Of a stretch of DNA of 64,000 nt, positions 27,662 through 36,889 are shown one piece after another. The stretch's first letter is position 1. Each line of letters starts with the position of its first letter. The translations under genes were made by a program, and so were the position numbers. Under the pieces are notes generated by a model, which worked only from the letters and a program-made list of their open reading frames with translations, did not search any database and was not told the DNA's origin. The stretch is taken from positions 62,001 through 126,000 of the forward strand of contig NZ_LMIA01000012.1 of assembly GCF_001428565.1 (NCBI RefSeq), in the 5' to 3' direction. This stretch comes from Nocardioides sp. Root190. Its GTDB lineage: Bacteria; Actinomycetota; Actinomycetes; Propionibacteriales; Nocardioidaceae.

Positions 27662-28401
27662 CGTCTGATCTTCTCCCAGCGTTCGCGGACGCCCCAGGAC
27701 GTGATCCGCTTGAGCGACTCGACGGCGACCTGACCGCTCATCTTCGACTCGCCGCGGACCCGTTCCACGAACTCGATGGGGACCTCGCGCACGCTCAGCC
27801 CGGCCCGCAGGGTCCGGGTGACCAGGTCGGTCTGGAAGACGTAGCCGGTCGAGCGGACCTCGTCGAGGCGGATCTTCTCGAGCGTCGTGCGCCGGAACAG
27901 GCGGTAGCCCGCCGTGGCGTCGCGGACCTTGATGCCGAGCAGCATCCGCACGTACAGGTTGCCGCCGCGGGAGAGGACCTCGCGCTGCCAGGGCCAGTTC
28001 ACGACCGAGCCGCCGGGAACCCAGCGGGAACCGATCACCAGGTCGGCGTCGAGCAGGCCGTGCAACAGGCGCTGGAGCTGCTCGGGCTGGTGGGAGCCGT
28101 CGGCGTCCATCTCGCCGATGACGTCGTAGCCGCGGTCCAGCGCCCACGCGAAACCGGCGAGGTAGGCGGCGCCGAGGCCGCCCTTGGCGGTGCGGTGCAG
28201 GACGTGGACCTGGGTGTCGGACACGGCCAGGTCGTCGGCGATCCGTCCGGTTCCGTCCGGGGAGCCGTCGTCGACGACGAGGACGTCGACGGCGGGCTGG
28301 GCACGCCGCACCCGCCCGACGATCCAGGCCAGGTTGCTGGCCTCGTTGTACGTCGGGATCACCATGACCGTGCGGCCGAGGTCCGTGAGGGGGTCACGCA
28401 T
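27658..28401 (-). CDS. ppm: Polyprenol monophosphomannose synthase (GT2)
   Basis: 247-residue family-2 glycosyltransferase that transfers mannose from GDP-mannose to polyprenyl phosphate. The N-terminal strand is VMVIPTYNEASNL. Metal/nucleotide motifs are VVDDGSPDGTG and the DxD-like EMDADGSHQPE. GSRWVPGG and ATAGYRLFRR are characteristic of the Dpm1/Ppm group. In mycobacteria Ppm1 is fused to Lnt; here it is a separate gene whose start (28401) overlaps the lnt end (28394) by 8 bp, preserving the link. The product feeds lipoglycan and O-mannosylated protein synthesis. Confidence 0.92.
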   Translation of the reverse strand: MRDPLTDLGRTVMVIPTYNEASNLAWIVGRVRRAQPAVDVLVVDDGSPDGTGRIADDLAVSDTQVHVLHRTAKGGLGAAYLAGFAWALDRGYDVIGEMDADGSHQPEQLQRLLHGLLDADLVIGSRWVPGGSVVNWPWQREVLSRGGNLYVRMLLGIKVRDATAGYRLFRRTTLEKIRLDEVRSTGYVFQTDLVTRTLRAGLSVREVPIEFVERVRGESKMSGQVAVESLKRITSWGVRERWEKIRR

Positions 28402-29914
28402 GCTGGGGCTCCTTCGCCGGGACGTGCTGGGGCCCGGCAAACTCTCGCCTTCGACGGTACGCGACGGCACCAGCGACGAGAGCGACAAGGGTCGATCCGG
28501 TGAACAACCGGGACGGCCAGGCTCCCAGTCGCATCGCCGGGGTCAGGTCGGTGCTCAGACCGACCTCCTCCACGAGGACGGCGGTCGTGCGGGTGGCCGC
28601 TGAGGCCACGACCGAACCGTCCGGTCGGATCACGCCCGTGCGGCCGTTGGTGGAGGCGACGGCGAGCCAGCGTCCCGCCTCGATCGCACGTAGTCGGGTG
28701 ATCGCGAACTGCTGCTCGATCTGGTGGGTGAAGATGAAGCTCGCGTTGCTGGTCTGCACGGTCAGCAGCTCGGCTCCCGCCCGGACCTGGGCCGGCATCA
28801 CGTCGTCGTAGGCGACGTCGAAGCAGATCGCATCGGCGACGTCGATGCCCGCGATGCGCAGGGGCCTGGTCCTCGTGCCGCTCTTCATGTCACGGGAGAT
28901 CAGCGCGAGCTGGCCGAACTTGGGGTCCCAGTAGCGCCGGTAGGGGATGTACTCGCCGTACGGGACGGGGTGCTGCTTGGTGTAGCGCTCCCCCGGTCCG
29001 GTCAGCGGGTCCCACACGATGCCCTGGTTGAGGATGTGCTCGGGGCCGTCGTCGACGATGCCTCCCACCACCACCGGGACGCCGATGGCCTCCACCGCCT
29101 CCTTGATGCCGCGGTTCACGGGGGCGTCGGCGAAGGGGTCGACGGCTGTCGAGTTCTCCGGCCACAGCACGAAGTCGGGGCGCGGACGGCGACCTGTCGC
29201 GACGTCGGTCGCGAGGTCGATCGTCGCGTCGACGTGGTTCTCGGTGACGCCCCGCGCGTCGAAGAGGATGTCGTTGCCCGGCCCGGGGACGTCTCCCTGG
29301 ACGACGGCGACCGTGGCGCGGCCCGACTCCTGCACGGAGTACGGCGCCACCGCGGGCAGCACGAGCGCGGCCAGCACGCCGACCAGTGCGGCCGCGTGGA
29401 CGCGGGTGCGCTCCTCGAGGGCACGCGCCAGCAGGAACCCGACCAGCGCCAGCAGGAAGGTCAGCCCGGTCATCCCCACCCAGGCGACCGCCGGCGCCGC
29501 GGGGGTGTCGACGGCAGCGAACGCCAGGCGTCCCCACGGCATGCCGCTGAACGGCCAGCCGCTGCGCACCGTCTCCATGGTGGTCCACGCCGCCGCGAGC
29601 CACACCGGCCACCAGGGCAGTGCGCGCAGCAACGGCGAGACCAGGCCCAGCAGGCCGTAGAACAGCGCCTCCACGATCGCGAGCGCGACCCAGGCGTCCG
29701 GGCCCACCGAGGTCCGCATCCACTCGATGTGGACGAAGTAGAAGGAGATCCCGAACAGGAGACCGACCAGGCCGGCCCGGCGCACGGTGAGGTCCCTGGT
29801 GACCAGCGCGAAGCAGGCGACACCGAAGGGCAGCAACCACGCTGCGGCGACGGGCTCGAAGGAGACGGCGAGGAGGAGGCCTCCGAGGACCGCGAGGAAC
29901 GAGCGCTGCAGCAC
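28394..29914 (-). CDS. lnt: Apolipoprotein N-acyltransferase
   Basis: 506-residue membrane enzyme that adds the third acyl chain to lipoproteins. The first about 190 residues form six or seven membrane helices. The periplasmic nitrilase-type domain follows, with the catalytic triad visible: Glu in LWPENST, Lys in RYTKQHPVPYGEY, and Cys in AICFDVAYDD. A final helix (STLVALVAGAVAYRRRR) anchors the C-terminus. The start is a GTG at 29914. It precedes ppm in the same direction with an 8-bp overlap, so the pair forms an operon with fxsA. Confidence 0.93.
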   Translation of the reverse strand: MLQRSFLAVLGGLLLAVSFEPVAAAWLLPFGVACFALVTRDLTVRRAGLVGLLFGISFYFVHIEWMRTSVGPDAWVALAIVEALFYGLLGLVSPLLRALPWWPVWLAAAWTTMETVRSGWPFSGMPWGRLAFAAVDTPAAPAVAWVGMTGLTFLLALVGFLLARALEERTRVHAAALVGVLAALVLPAVAPYSVQESGRATVAVVQGDVPGPGNDILFDARGVTENHVDATIDLATDVATGRRPRPDFVLWPENSTAVDPFADAPVNRGIKEAVEAIGVPVVVGGIVDDGPEHILNQGIVWDPLTGPGERYTKQHPVPYGEYIPYRRYWDPKFGQLALISRDMKSGTRTRPLRIAGIDVADAICFDVAYDDVMPAQVRAGAELLTVQTSNASFIFTHQIEQQFAITRLRAIEAGRWLAVASTNGRTGVIRPDGSVVASAATRTTAVLVEEVGLSTDLTPAMRLGAWPSRLFTGSTLVALVAGAVAYRRRREFAGPQHVPAKEPQHA

Positions 29915-30307
29915 GTGGGGAGCCTAGTCGGGCTCTCCAGGAGCGGAAGGTGGAGGGACGCCTTCGGACCACCGCGACGCGAGCTGGCTGCCCACGCCAT
30001 GGCGTTGTCTAGGGAGACCCGCCACCTTCCGGCCCACTCTCGAGGAGCGAACCGACCTCCGCGAACCGCTGACCGGGATGAGTTGGTGCCACTCCCCCGG
30101 GTACTGCGGCCACTCGGACGCCGGTCCGCCGACCACGACCTGCACGAGCGAACGGAACCGTACTTTGGTCACCGGGAACGGCCCTGTCAACCGCCTCCTG
30201 ACCTGCGGTGATACACGTTCTCGCAGGTCAGCAGGCCCCGCCGGAGAAGGAAAAATCCCGAAAAAACGAAGGCAACCTCGGCGTGTCGCTGGCGCCACGC
30301 CGAAGCG
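29915..30307. other. 393-bp intergenic region between lnt and the Lrp gene
   Basis: No credible gene. It must hold the lnt promoter (minus strand) and the 3' end of the Lrp gene. A possible stem gacctgcg (30200-30207) pairs with cgcaggtc (30222-30229), and an A-rich patch lies near 30248-30270. A 124-residue minus-strand frame (29924-30298) has no protein-like pattern and looks incidental. I do not recognise a riboswitch. Confidence 0.5.
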
Positions 30308-30778
30308 TCAGTTCGAGACGGGCCGGTTCTCGTAGTAGGTCGAGAGCACGATGGTGGTCCGGGTCGACACGTTCGCGGCGGAGCGGATCCGGCCCAGGAG
30401 GACCTCCATCTCCGCCGGTGAGGTGGTGCGCACCTTGAGCATGTACGACTCCTCGCCGGCCACGGACCAGCACGACTCGATCTCCGTCATGCCGACCAGA
30501 CGATCGGGGCAGTCGTCGGGCTGCGACGGGTCGATCGGGCGGATCGAGATGAACGCCGTCAGTGGCAACCCGATCTCCGCGTAGTTGACCGTGGCGCCGT
30601 ATCCGAGGATCAGGCCGCGCTGCTCCAGCCGCTTCACGCGCTGGTGCACCGCGGAGGTGGAGAGCCCTGTGGCCCGCCCGAGATCGGTGTAGGACATCCG
30701 GCCGTCCTTGGACAGGAGCTCCAGGATCTGTCGATCGATCACTTCGACCGCTGGATTGGGGCTCTGACTCACGGGCAC
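30308..30778 (-). CDS. Lrp/AsnC-family transcriptional regulator
   Basis: 156-residue regulator. The N-terminal winged helix has VIDRQILELLSKDGRMSYTD then LGRATGLSTSAVHQRVKRLE. The C-terminal RAM ligand-binding domain covers GYGATVNYAEIGLPLTAFIS to the end. Lrp-type proteins respond to amino acids and form octamers. The GTG start at 30778 (another GTG lies two codons in) is divergent from the exonuclease gene, with 21 bp between starts. It could control itself, the neighbour, or distant amino-acid genes; the nearby urea operon is one candidate but unproven. Confidence 0.87.
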   Translation of the reverse strand: MPVSQSPNPAVEVIDRQILELLSKDGRMSYTDLGRATGLSTSAVHQRVKRLEQRGLILGYGATVNYAEIGLPLTAFISIRPIDPSQPDDCPDRLVGMTEIESCWSVAGEESYMLKVRTTSPAEMEVLLGRIRSAANVSTRTTIVLSTYYENRPVSN

Positions 30779-30799
30779 ACCCTAATAGGCTGCGCCACG

Positions 30800-31720
30800 A
30801 TGAATGAGCGACTTCTACTCCTCGATACGGCCAGCCTCTACTTCCGCGCCTTTTTCGGTTCCCCGGAGATCCTCTCTCCGGGCGGTACGAACGTGAACGC
30901 AGTCCGTGGACTGCTGGGCTACATCTCCCAGCTGGTGGAGCAGTACGAGCCCACCCACCTGGTCTGTTGCTGGGACGACGACTGGCGTCCGCAGTGGCGC
31001 GTCGACCTCCTGCCCAGCTACAAGGCGCACCGCGTCGTGGAGGAGGTCGCCGGCGCGCCGGACGTCGAGGAGGTCCCTGATCCGCTCGAGCTGCAGGTGC
31101 CGGTCATCCGCGAGGTGCTCGCCGCGTTCGGCATCGCTGTCATCGGCGCGCCGGGCTACGAGGCCGACGACGTGATCGGGACGCTCGCCACCGGTGCCGG
31201 TATGCCGGTCGACGTCGTCACCGGCGACCGCGACCTGTTCCAGCTCGTCGACGACGAGGCGGCGGTCCGGATCCTCTACGTCGGCAAGGGCGTCGGACGT
31301 CACGAACGCGTCGACGAGGCCTGGGTGCTGGACAAGTACGCCGTGCGGGCCGATCAGTACGCCGACTTCGCCACCCTCCGTGGTGACGCGTCCGACGGCC
31401 TGCCGGGCGTGAAGGGTGTCGGCGACAAGACCGCCGCCGTCCTCCTGCAGAAGTACGACGACATCGCCGGCGTGCGTGCGGCGGCGGAGGACCCGGCCAG
31501 TGACCTCGGTCCCGGCCCCCGCCTGAAGATCAAGGAGGCGGCGCCGTACCTCGACGTCGCCCCGACGGTCGTCGCCGTGGCCCGCGACATCGACCTCCCC
31601 CGCGACGGGATCGCCCTCCCCCGGGTCCCGGCCGACCCCGAGGGCCTGGCGGACCTGTCGGAGCGGTGGGGCCTGAACAGCCCGGTGGAGCGCCTGATCG
31701 GTGTGCTCGGCGCTTTGTAA
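30800..31720 (+). CDS. 5'-3' exonuclease (stand-alone, Pol I N-domain type / flap nuclease)
   Basis: 306-residue FEN-type nuclease. Acidic metal ligands are in LLLLDTASLYFRAFF, CCWDDDWRP, PGYEADDVIGTLA and TGDRDLFQL. The helix-hairpin-helix DNA-binding segment is GDASDGLPGVKGVGDKTAAVLLQ. It matches the small actinobacterial 5'-3' exonucleases separate from DNA polymerase I, expected to act in Okazaki fragment processing or repair. ATG at 30800; the earlier frame back to 30644 lies inside the Lrp gene. It is divergent from the Lrp gene. Confidence 0.9.
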   Translation: MNERLLLLDTASLYFRAFFGSPEILSPGGTNVNAVRGLLGYISQLVEQYEPTHLVCCWDDDWRPQWRVDLLPSYKAHRVVEEVAGAPDVEEVPDPLELQVPVIREVLAAFGIAVIGAPGYEADDVIGTLATGAGMPVDVVTGDRDLFQLVDDEAAVRILYVGKGVGRHERVDEAWVLDKYAVRADQYADFATLRGDASDGLPGVKGVGDKTAAVLLQKYDDIAGVRAAAEDPASDLGPGPRLKIKEAAPYLDVAPTVVAVARDIDLPRDGIALPRVPADPEGLADLSERWGLNSPVERLIGVLGAL

Positions 31721-31858
31721 CATCGATTTCATTCCATTTGGTAGTAGTTGGAAATCAGCGCTCCCTAGGTTCATCGCACCGGGGCCCGCTGATGTGCCCC
31801 TTGGCTTCCGAGCCCGCAGCCCCGAGACTGCGGGCCGATGACCGAAGGGTTGTCCCAC
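31717..31858 (+). promoter_or_regulatory. Leader and promoter region of the urea operon
   Basis: The 138-bp gap before urtA contains a GTAAC (31717-31721), an inverted repeat gatttc-N20-gaaatc (31725-31756), and a stem cccgcag-N8-ctgcggg (31813-31834) close to the start codon. Nitrogen-controlled actinobacterial urea genes are often under GlnR, whose half-sites include GTnAC and GAAAC. Here only one half-site is clear, so GlnR control is a weak suggestion. The region is notably less GC-rich than its surroundings, which fits a promoter. Confidence 0.35.
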
Positions 31859-33103
31859 GTGTTCGAATCCCGCCCCCGCCTTGTCACGGGCACCGTCCTC
31901 GCCTTCACCGCCGCGCTCAGCCTGAGTGCGTGCGGTGGAACCAAGTCCGGAGAGTCCAGCGCCGTCGAGAGCTGCGTCGACACCTCCGGTGACACCGTCA
32001 AGCTCGGGTTCCTCAACTCCACCTCCGGCGCCATGGCGATCAGCGAGCAGACCGTTCGCGACTCCCTGGTCATGGCGATCGACGAGATCAACGCCGACGG
32101 CGGCATCCTCGGCAAGAAGGTCGAGCCCGTCGCCGAGGACGGCGCGAGCGACCCGGCGATCTTCGCCGAGAAGATCGAGAAGCTGTTGACCGGTGACTGC
32201 GTCGCCGCGGTCTTCGGTGGGTGGACCTCCGCATCGCGCAAGGCGATGCTCCCGGTCGTCGAGGCCAACAAGGGCCTGCTGTTCTACCCCGTCCAGTACG
32301 AGGGCCTCGAGGCGTCCGAGAACATCTACTACACCGGCGCCACGACCAACCAGCAGATCATCCCGGCCATGGACTTCCTGAAGTCCGAGGGCGTGAAGAC
32401 GCTGTTCCTCGCCGGTTCGGACTACGTCTTCCCGCGCACCGCGAACAAGATCATCAAGCAGTACGCCGAGGAGCTCGGCATCGAGATCGTGGGCGAGGAG
32501 TACGTCCCCCTCGACGACGACGACTGGACCACGCAGGTCGCCAAGATCGCCGCCGCCAAGCCGGACTTCGTGTTCAACACCATCAACGGCTCCTCCAACG
32601 TCGGCTTCGTCAAGGCGTACTACGAGCAGGGACTCGGCCCGGACAACTCGCCGATCATCTCGGTGTCGATCGCCGAGGAGGAGGCGCCGGCGATGGGCAA
32701 GGACATCACGGGTCAGTACGCCGCCTGGAACTACTTCCAGTCCGTGGAGAGCCCGACGAACGACACCTTCATCGAGGCCTTCCAGGCGAAGTACGGCGAC
32801 GACCGGCCGACCTCGGACCCGATGGAGGCGGCCTACACGTCGCTGTACCTCTACAAGGCACTGGTCGAGAAGGCCGGATCCTTCGACGTGGACGAGATCA
32901 ACGCGTCCGCCGACGGCGTCACCTTCGACGCCCCGGAGGGCACCGTCACCATCGACGGCGAGAACCACCACATCGCCAAGACGGCACTGATCGGAAAGAT
33001 CAACTCCGACAACCAGTTCGACGTCGTGTGGTCCTCCGACAGCCCGGTGGAGCCGGACCCGTTCCTCGAGGGCTACAGCTGGTGGGACCCGAGCAAGAAC
33101 TGA
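31859..33103 (+). CDS. urtA: Urea ABC transporter, substrate-binding lipoprotein
   Basis: 414-residue type-1 periplasmic binding protein of the urea uptake system. The signal peptide ends in a lipobox Leu-Ser-Ala-Cys near residue 24. Conserved UrtA elements follow: LGFLNSTSGAMAISE, GGWTSASRKAMLPVVE, GLLFYPVQYEGLE and NIYYTGATTNQQIIPA. The GTG at 31859 has an AAGGG site 9 bp upstream and gives a normal signal peptide; an ATG at 31838 in the same frame is possible. It is first in a run of eleven co-directional genes ending with ureD. An 81-bp gap separates it from urtB. Confidence 0.93.
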   Translation: MFESRPRLVTGTVLAFTAALSLSACGGTKSGESSAVESCVDTSGDTVKLGFLNSTSGAMAISEQTVRDSLVMAIDEINADGGILGKKVEPVAEDGASDPAIFAEKIEKLLTGDCVAAVFGGWTSASRKAMLPVVEANKGLLFYPVQYEGLEASENIYYTGATTNQQIIPAMDFLKSEGVKTLFLAGSDYVFPRTANKIIKQYAEELGIEIVGEEYVPLDDDDWTTQVAKIAAAKPDFVFNTINGSSNVGFVKAYYEQGLGPDNSPIISVSIAEEEAPAMGKDITGQYAAWNYFQSVESPTNDTFIEAFQAKYGDDRPTSDPMEAAYTSLYLYKALVEKAGSFDVDEINASADGVTFDAPEGTVTIDGENHHIAKTALIGKINSDNQFDVVWSSDSPVEPDPFLEGYSWWDPSKN

Positions 33104-33184
33104 CCTGACCGGCCCCGTTCATCCCCCCTCCCGGGGCGTCGCGACCTCAGCGGCGCCCCGGGACCGGCTGTCAGGAGACCCGTC

Positions 33185-34069
33185 TTGGACGCGTTCACCA
33201 CCCCGCTGCTCGCTGGTACGGCGACCGGTGCACTGCTGCTCATCGCTGCCCTCGGCCTGGCGCTCACGTTCGGCCAGATGGGCGTGATCAACATGGCGCA
33301 CGGCGAGTTCCTCATGGCCGGCGCCTACACGACCTTCCTCACCCAGCAGGTCGTCACGAACACCGACCTCTCGATCCTCGTCGCCCTCCCGGCCGCCTTC
33401 GTGGTGGCCGGCTCGCTGGGGCTCCTGCTCGAGGTGTCGATCATCTCCTGGATGTATCGACGGCCCCTCGACACGCTGCTCGTGACGGTCGGGGTGAGCC
33501 TCCTGCTCCAACAGCTCGCCAAGGACATCTTCGGCGCGCAGGGCGACCCCGTGCAGACGCCGGGCTGGCTCGACGGCAACATCGACGTGTTCGGCTACCA
33601 CTGGCCCTACCGGCAGATGTTCACCATCCTGCTGGCCATCGCGGCCCTCGTCGGGCTGGGCCTGCTGCTGAAGTACACCGCCTACGGCCGGCAGATCCGG
33701 GCCACGGTCCAGAACCGGGACCTGGCCGAGACGATGGGCGTCTCGACCCGGACCGTCGACCGGGTGACCTTCTTCGTCGGCTCCGGTCTCGCCGGGGTGG
33801 GCGGGGTCGCGGTCTCGCTGATCTCCGGCACCAATCCGAATCTCGGGACGACGTACATCATCTCGGCGTTCCTGGTCGTGGTCGCCGGAGGCCTCGGCCA
33901 GCTCAAGGGCACCGTGATCGCGGCCTTCGCGGTCGGCATCGTGACCGCGTTCTTCACCGACTGGTTCAACTCCAGCATGGCGCAGGTCTTCACCTTCGCG
34001 CTGGTCGTCATCTTCCTCCAGCTCAGGCCCCAGGGCCTGTTCACCGTGCGCACGAGGGGGCTCGCATGA
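33185..34069 (+). CDS. urtB: Urea ABC transporter permease
   Basis: 294-residue branched-chain-type permease (LivH class) with about eight membrane helices. GLALTFGQMGVINMAHGEFL then MAGAY is the family signature near the N-terminus, and GLAGVGGVAVSLISGTNPNL matches UrtB. It forms the membrane channel with UrtC. The start is a TTG at 33185 preceded by CAGGAG at 33172-33177. Its stop overlaps the ATG of urtC (ATGA). Confidence 0.92.
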   Translation: MDAFTTPLLAGTATGALLLIAALGLALTFGQMGVINMAHGEFLMAGAYTTFLTQQVVTNTDLSILVALPAAFVVAGSLGLLLEVSIISWMYRRPLDTLLVTVGVSLLLQQLAKDIFGAQGDPVQTPGWLDGNIDVFGYHWPYRQMFTILLAIAALVGLGLLLKYTAYGRQIRATVQNRDLAETMGVSTRTVDRVTFFVGSGLAGVGGVAVSLISGTNPNLGTTYIISAFLVVVAGGLGQLKGTVIAAFAVGIVTAFFTDWFNSSMAQVFTFALVVIFLQLRPQGLFTVRTRGLA

Positions 34070-35154
34070 ACAACCTGCTGCAGACCGGACAGCGGCTGGG
34101 CCGCACCTGGGGACCGCTGCTCGGCATCGCGATCGTCGCGATCGCCCTGCTGGTGGTGGCGCCGGCCGTGCTCAGTCCCTTCCGGCTCAACAACCTCGGC
34201 AAGTACGTCTGCTGGGCGATCGCCGGCGTCGGCATCGGCCTCGCCTGGGGCCGGGGCGGCATGCTCGTCATGGGCCAGGGCGTCTTCTTCGGGCTCGGTG
34301 GCTACGCGATGGCGATGCACCTCAAGCTCGAGGCGGCGATGGCCACCGGCGGCCCGGACGCGATCCCGGACTTCATGGTCCTGTACGGCGACGGCACGAT
34401 GCCCGGCTGGTGGGAACCGTTCCGCAGCGGTCCGTTCACCCTGTTCGCGATCCTGGTGCTGCCTGCGATCGCGGCGACGATCCTCGGGTTCGCGATCTTC
34501 AAGAGGCGGGTGAAGGGCGCCTACTTCGCGATCCTCACCCAGGCGCTCGCCGTCGCCTTCGCCACCCTGCTGGTCGCGACGATCAAGCAGACGGGAGGGT
34601 TCAACGGCCTCAACCAGTTCACCCAGTTCTTCGGCTACAACCTCTACGACCCGGTGAACAAGCGGATGATCTACTCGATCGCCGCGGTCCTGCTCATCGT
34701 CTGCCTGGTGGTCGTGTGGCAGCTCTACCGCAGCAGGTTCGGCGAGCTGCTGGTCGCGACGAGGGACGCCGAGGAGCGGGTCCGGTTCCTCGGGCACGAC
34801 CCGGCCAACATCAAGCTCGTCGCGTTCGTGGTCGCCGCCGTGATGGCGAGCATCGGCGGTGCCATGTTCGCCCCGATCACCGGCATCATCTCCCCCTCCG
34901 ACGTGGACGCGACCGCCTCGATCTTCCTGATCGCCGGGGTCGCACTCGGCGGACGGTCCCTGCTCCTGGGACCCGCGATCGGCGCGCTGGCCGTGGGCTT
35001 CGGCAGGACCTTCCTGTCCGAGTCGTTCCCTGACCAGTGGACCTACTTCTTGGGACTGCTGTTCATCGTGGTCATCCTGTTCTTCCCCTCCGGCCTCGGG
35101 AGCTCGTGGTCGCAGCTCACCTCCCGCCTGCGTACGAAGGAGGTCGCGCGATGA
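34066..35154 (+). CDS. urtC: Urea ABC transporter permease
   Basis: 362-residue LivM-type permease with about ten helices. WAIAGVGIGLAWGRGGMLVMG and TLLVATIKQTGGFNGLNQFTQ (given in parts) are typical of UrtC, whose cytoplasmic coupling loop is ATRDAEERVRFLGHDPANIK. It pairs with UrtB. ATG at 34066 overlaps the urtB stop by 4 bp, and its own stop overlaps urtD by 4 bp, showing tight translational coupling. Confidence 0.92.
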   Translation: MNNLLQTGQRLGRTWGPLLGIAIVAIALLVVAPAVLSPFRLNNLGKYVCWAIAGVGIGLAWGRGGMLVMGQGVFFGLGGYAMAMHLKLEAAMATGGPDAIPDFMVLYGDGTMPGWWEPFRSGPFTLFAILVLPAIAATILGFAIFKRRVKGAYFAILTQALAVAFATLLVATIKQTGGFNGLNQFTQFFGYNLYDPVNKRMIYSIAAVLLIVCLVVVWQLYRSRFGELLVATRDAEERVRFLGHDPANIKLVAFVVAAVMASIGGAMFAPITGIISPSDVDATASIFLIAGVALGGRSLLLGPAIGALAVGFGRTFLSESFPDQWTYFLGLLFIVVILFFPSGLGSSWSQLTSRLRTKEVAR

Positions 35155-35903
35155 ACGACGACTACCTCGAGATCCGGGGCCTCACCGTCGAGTTCGACGG
35201 GTTCAAGGCCATCGACGGGGTGGACCTGACCCTGCTCCAGGGCCAGCTCCACTTCCTCATCGGTCCCAACGGCGCGGGCAAGACGACGCTCGTCGACGCG
35301 GTGACCGGCCTGGTGCCGGCGACGGGCCATGCCCGCTACCGGAACCAGGACCTGCTCCGGATGAAGTCGCACCGGATCGTGCGGGCGGGCATCGGGCGCA
35401 CCTTCCAGACCGCCACGGTCTTCGAGGGTCTCTCGGTCCTGCAGAACCTGGACATCGCCGGCGGCGTGCACCGCTCTGCCTGGACGATGCTGATGGCGCG
35501 GCGCGGCGTCCCGTCGTACGTCGAGGAGGCACTCGAGACCGTCGGTCTCGCCGACCTCCGGGACAAGCCCGCCGGTGTCCTGGCCCACGGGCAGAAGCAG
35601 TGGCTGGAGATCGGCATGCTGCTCGTCCAGGACGCCCGGGTGATGCTGCTCGACGAACCCGTCGCCGGGATGAGCGCCGAGGAGCGTGAGGAGACCGGCG
35701 AGCTGCTCCGGCGGATCGGGCACGAGCGGACCATCGTCGTGATCGAGCACGACATGGACTTCGTCCGCAGCTTTGCCGACGTCGTCACCGTGATGCACGC
35801 GGGCAAGGTGCTCGCCGAGGGCGGCGTCGCGGAGATCCAGGCCAACGCCAGGGTCCAGGAGGTCTACCTGGGCCGCACCGCTGAGGAGGCGGACCATGCT
35901 TGA
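35151..35903 (+). CDS. urtD: Urea ABC transporter ATPase
   Basis: 250-residue ABC ATPase of the LivG type. Walker A is GPNGAGKTT, then the Q-loop region TFQTATVFEGLSVLQNL. The signature is atypical: VLAHGQKQWLEIGMLL replaces LSGGQ, as is normal for UrtD. Walker B is VMLLDEPVAGM and the switch histidine is VIEHDMDF. The ATG at 35151 overlaps urtC. It works as a heterodimer with UrtE. Confidence 0.92.
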   Translation: MNDDYLEIRGLTVEFDGFKAIDGVDLTLLQGQLHFLIGPNGAGKTTLVDAVTGLVPATGHARYRNQDLLRMKSHRIVRAGIGRTFQTATVFEGLSVLQNLDIAGGVHRSAWTMLMARRGVPSYVEEALETVGLADLRDKPAGVLAHGQKQWLEIGMLLVQDARVMLLDEPVAGMSAEEREETGELLRRIGHERTIVVIEHDMDFVRSFADVVTVMHAGKVLAEGGVAEIQANARVQEVYLGRTAEEADHA

Positions 35904-36576
35904 GCTGCGTGACGTGACGGCCGGGTACGGCCGGACCAAGGTGTTGGAAGGTGTCTCGGTCGAGGTGCCGCGCGGCGGAGCGGTGGCGCTGATGGGTCAC
36001 AACGGCGCCGGGAAGACCACGCTGCTGCGCGTCGCGGTCGGGCTCCTGCCCGTGATGAGCGGCACGGTGCTCATCGACGGCGAGGACGTGACCCGACTGC
36101 GTCCCAACAAGCGGGTCGCCCGAGGTCTCGGGTACGTGCCCCAGGGGCAGCTGTCGTTCCCGCAGATGACCACGCTGGAGAACCTCCAGCTGGTCACCAC
36201 CGACCGGACCTCGATCGACGAGGTGCTCGACACCTTCCCGGCGCTGCGCGACCTGCTCGCGCGACGCGCGGGCCTGCTGTCCGGAGGTCAGCGGCAACAG
36301 CTGTCGATCGCGCGGACGCTCCTCACGAAGCCGCGCCTGCTGATCCTCGACGAGCCGACGGAGGGCATCCAGCCCAATGTCGTCGCCGAGATCGAGTCGG
36401 TGATCACCTCGCTCACCGCACGCGGTGACCTCTCGGTGCTGCTCGTCGAGCAGCACGTCGGCTTCGCGCTGCGGAGCACGGGCTCCTACTACGTCCTCGA
36501 GTCGGGTCGGATCACCTCCCACGGCGAGGGCGGACCCGGCGCCCTGGACGACGTCCGCGCTGCGATGGCGGTCTGA
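35896..36576 (+). CDS. urtE: Urea ABC transporter ATPase
   Basis: 226-residue ABC ATPase of the LivF type. Walker A is GHNGAGKTT, Q-loop YVPQGQLSFPQMTT, signature LLSGGQRQQLSIARTLL, Walker B LLILDEPTEGIQPN and switch His in LVEQHVGFAL. ATG at 35896 overlaps urtD by 8 bp. The urease genes start 1 bp after its stop, so uptake and hydrolysis are on one message. Confidence 0.93.
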   Translation: MLELRDVTAGYGRTKVLEGVSVEVPRGGAVALMGHNGAGKTTLLRVAVGLLPVMSGTVLIDGEDVTRLRPNKRVARGLGYVPQGQLSFPQMTTLENLQLVTTDRTSIDEVLDTFPALRDLLARRAGLLSGGQRQQLSIARTLLTKPRLLILDEPTEGIQPNVVAEIESVITSLTARGDLSVLLVEQHVGFALRSTGSYYVLESGRITSHGEGGPGALDDVRAAMAV

Positions 36577-36577
36577 G

Positions 36578-36880
36578 GTGCACCTGACGCCGGCCGACAC
36601 GGAGAAGCTGTTGCTGAGCGTGGCGGGGATGGTGGCGCGGGACCGGCTCGAGCGAGGCGTCCTCCTGAACTACCCCGAGACCGTCGCGCTCCTGTGCTGC
36701 TGGGTGATCGAGGAGGCGCGGGCAGGTGCCCTCGTGGTCGACCTGATGGAACGGGGCCGCGAGGTGCTCGGCCGCCACCAGGTGATGGCCGGTGTCGCCG
36801 AGATGCTCGTGGACGTCCAGGTCGAGGCCACCTTCCGCGACGGACGCAAGCTCGTCACCCTCCACCACCCGATCGCCTGA
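36578..36880 (+). CDS. ureA: Urease gamma subunit
   Basis: 100-residue gamma subunit. It opens HLTPADTEKLLLSVAGMVARD, split here as HLTPADTEKLLL and on, and continues with LNYPETVALL, and ends in LVTLHHPIA, the standard UreA termini. GTG start at 36578 directly after urtE. With UreB and UreC it forms the nickel metalloenzyme splitting urea to ammonia and carbamate. Confidence 0.95.
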   Translation: MHLTPADTEKLLLSVAGMVARDRLERGVLLNYPETVALLCCWVIEEARAGALVVDLMERGREVLGRHQVMAGVAEMLVDVQVEATFRDGRKLVTLHHPIA

Positions 36881-36889
36881 GGAGGACTC

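Noticed and set aside
29924..30298. 124-residue minus-strand frame between lnt and the Lrp gene
   Set aside because: No recognisable pattern, low-complexity Arg/Pro-rich composition and no ribosome site.
31721..31858. Guanidine-I (ykkC) riboswitch before urtA
   Set aside because: The conserved core segments of that riboswitch are not present; only a simple stem is visible.
30815..32971. 718-residue minus-strand frame across the exonuclease and urtA genes
   Set aside because: It spans two clear plus-strand genes and their promoter and has shadow-type composition.
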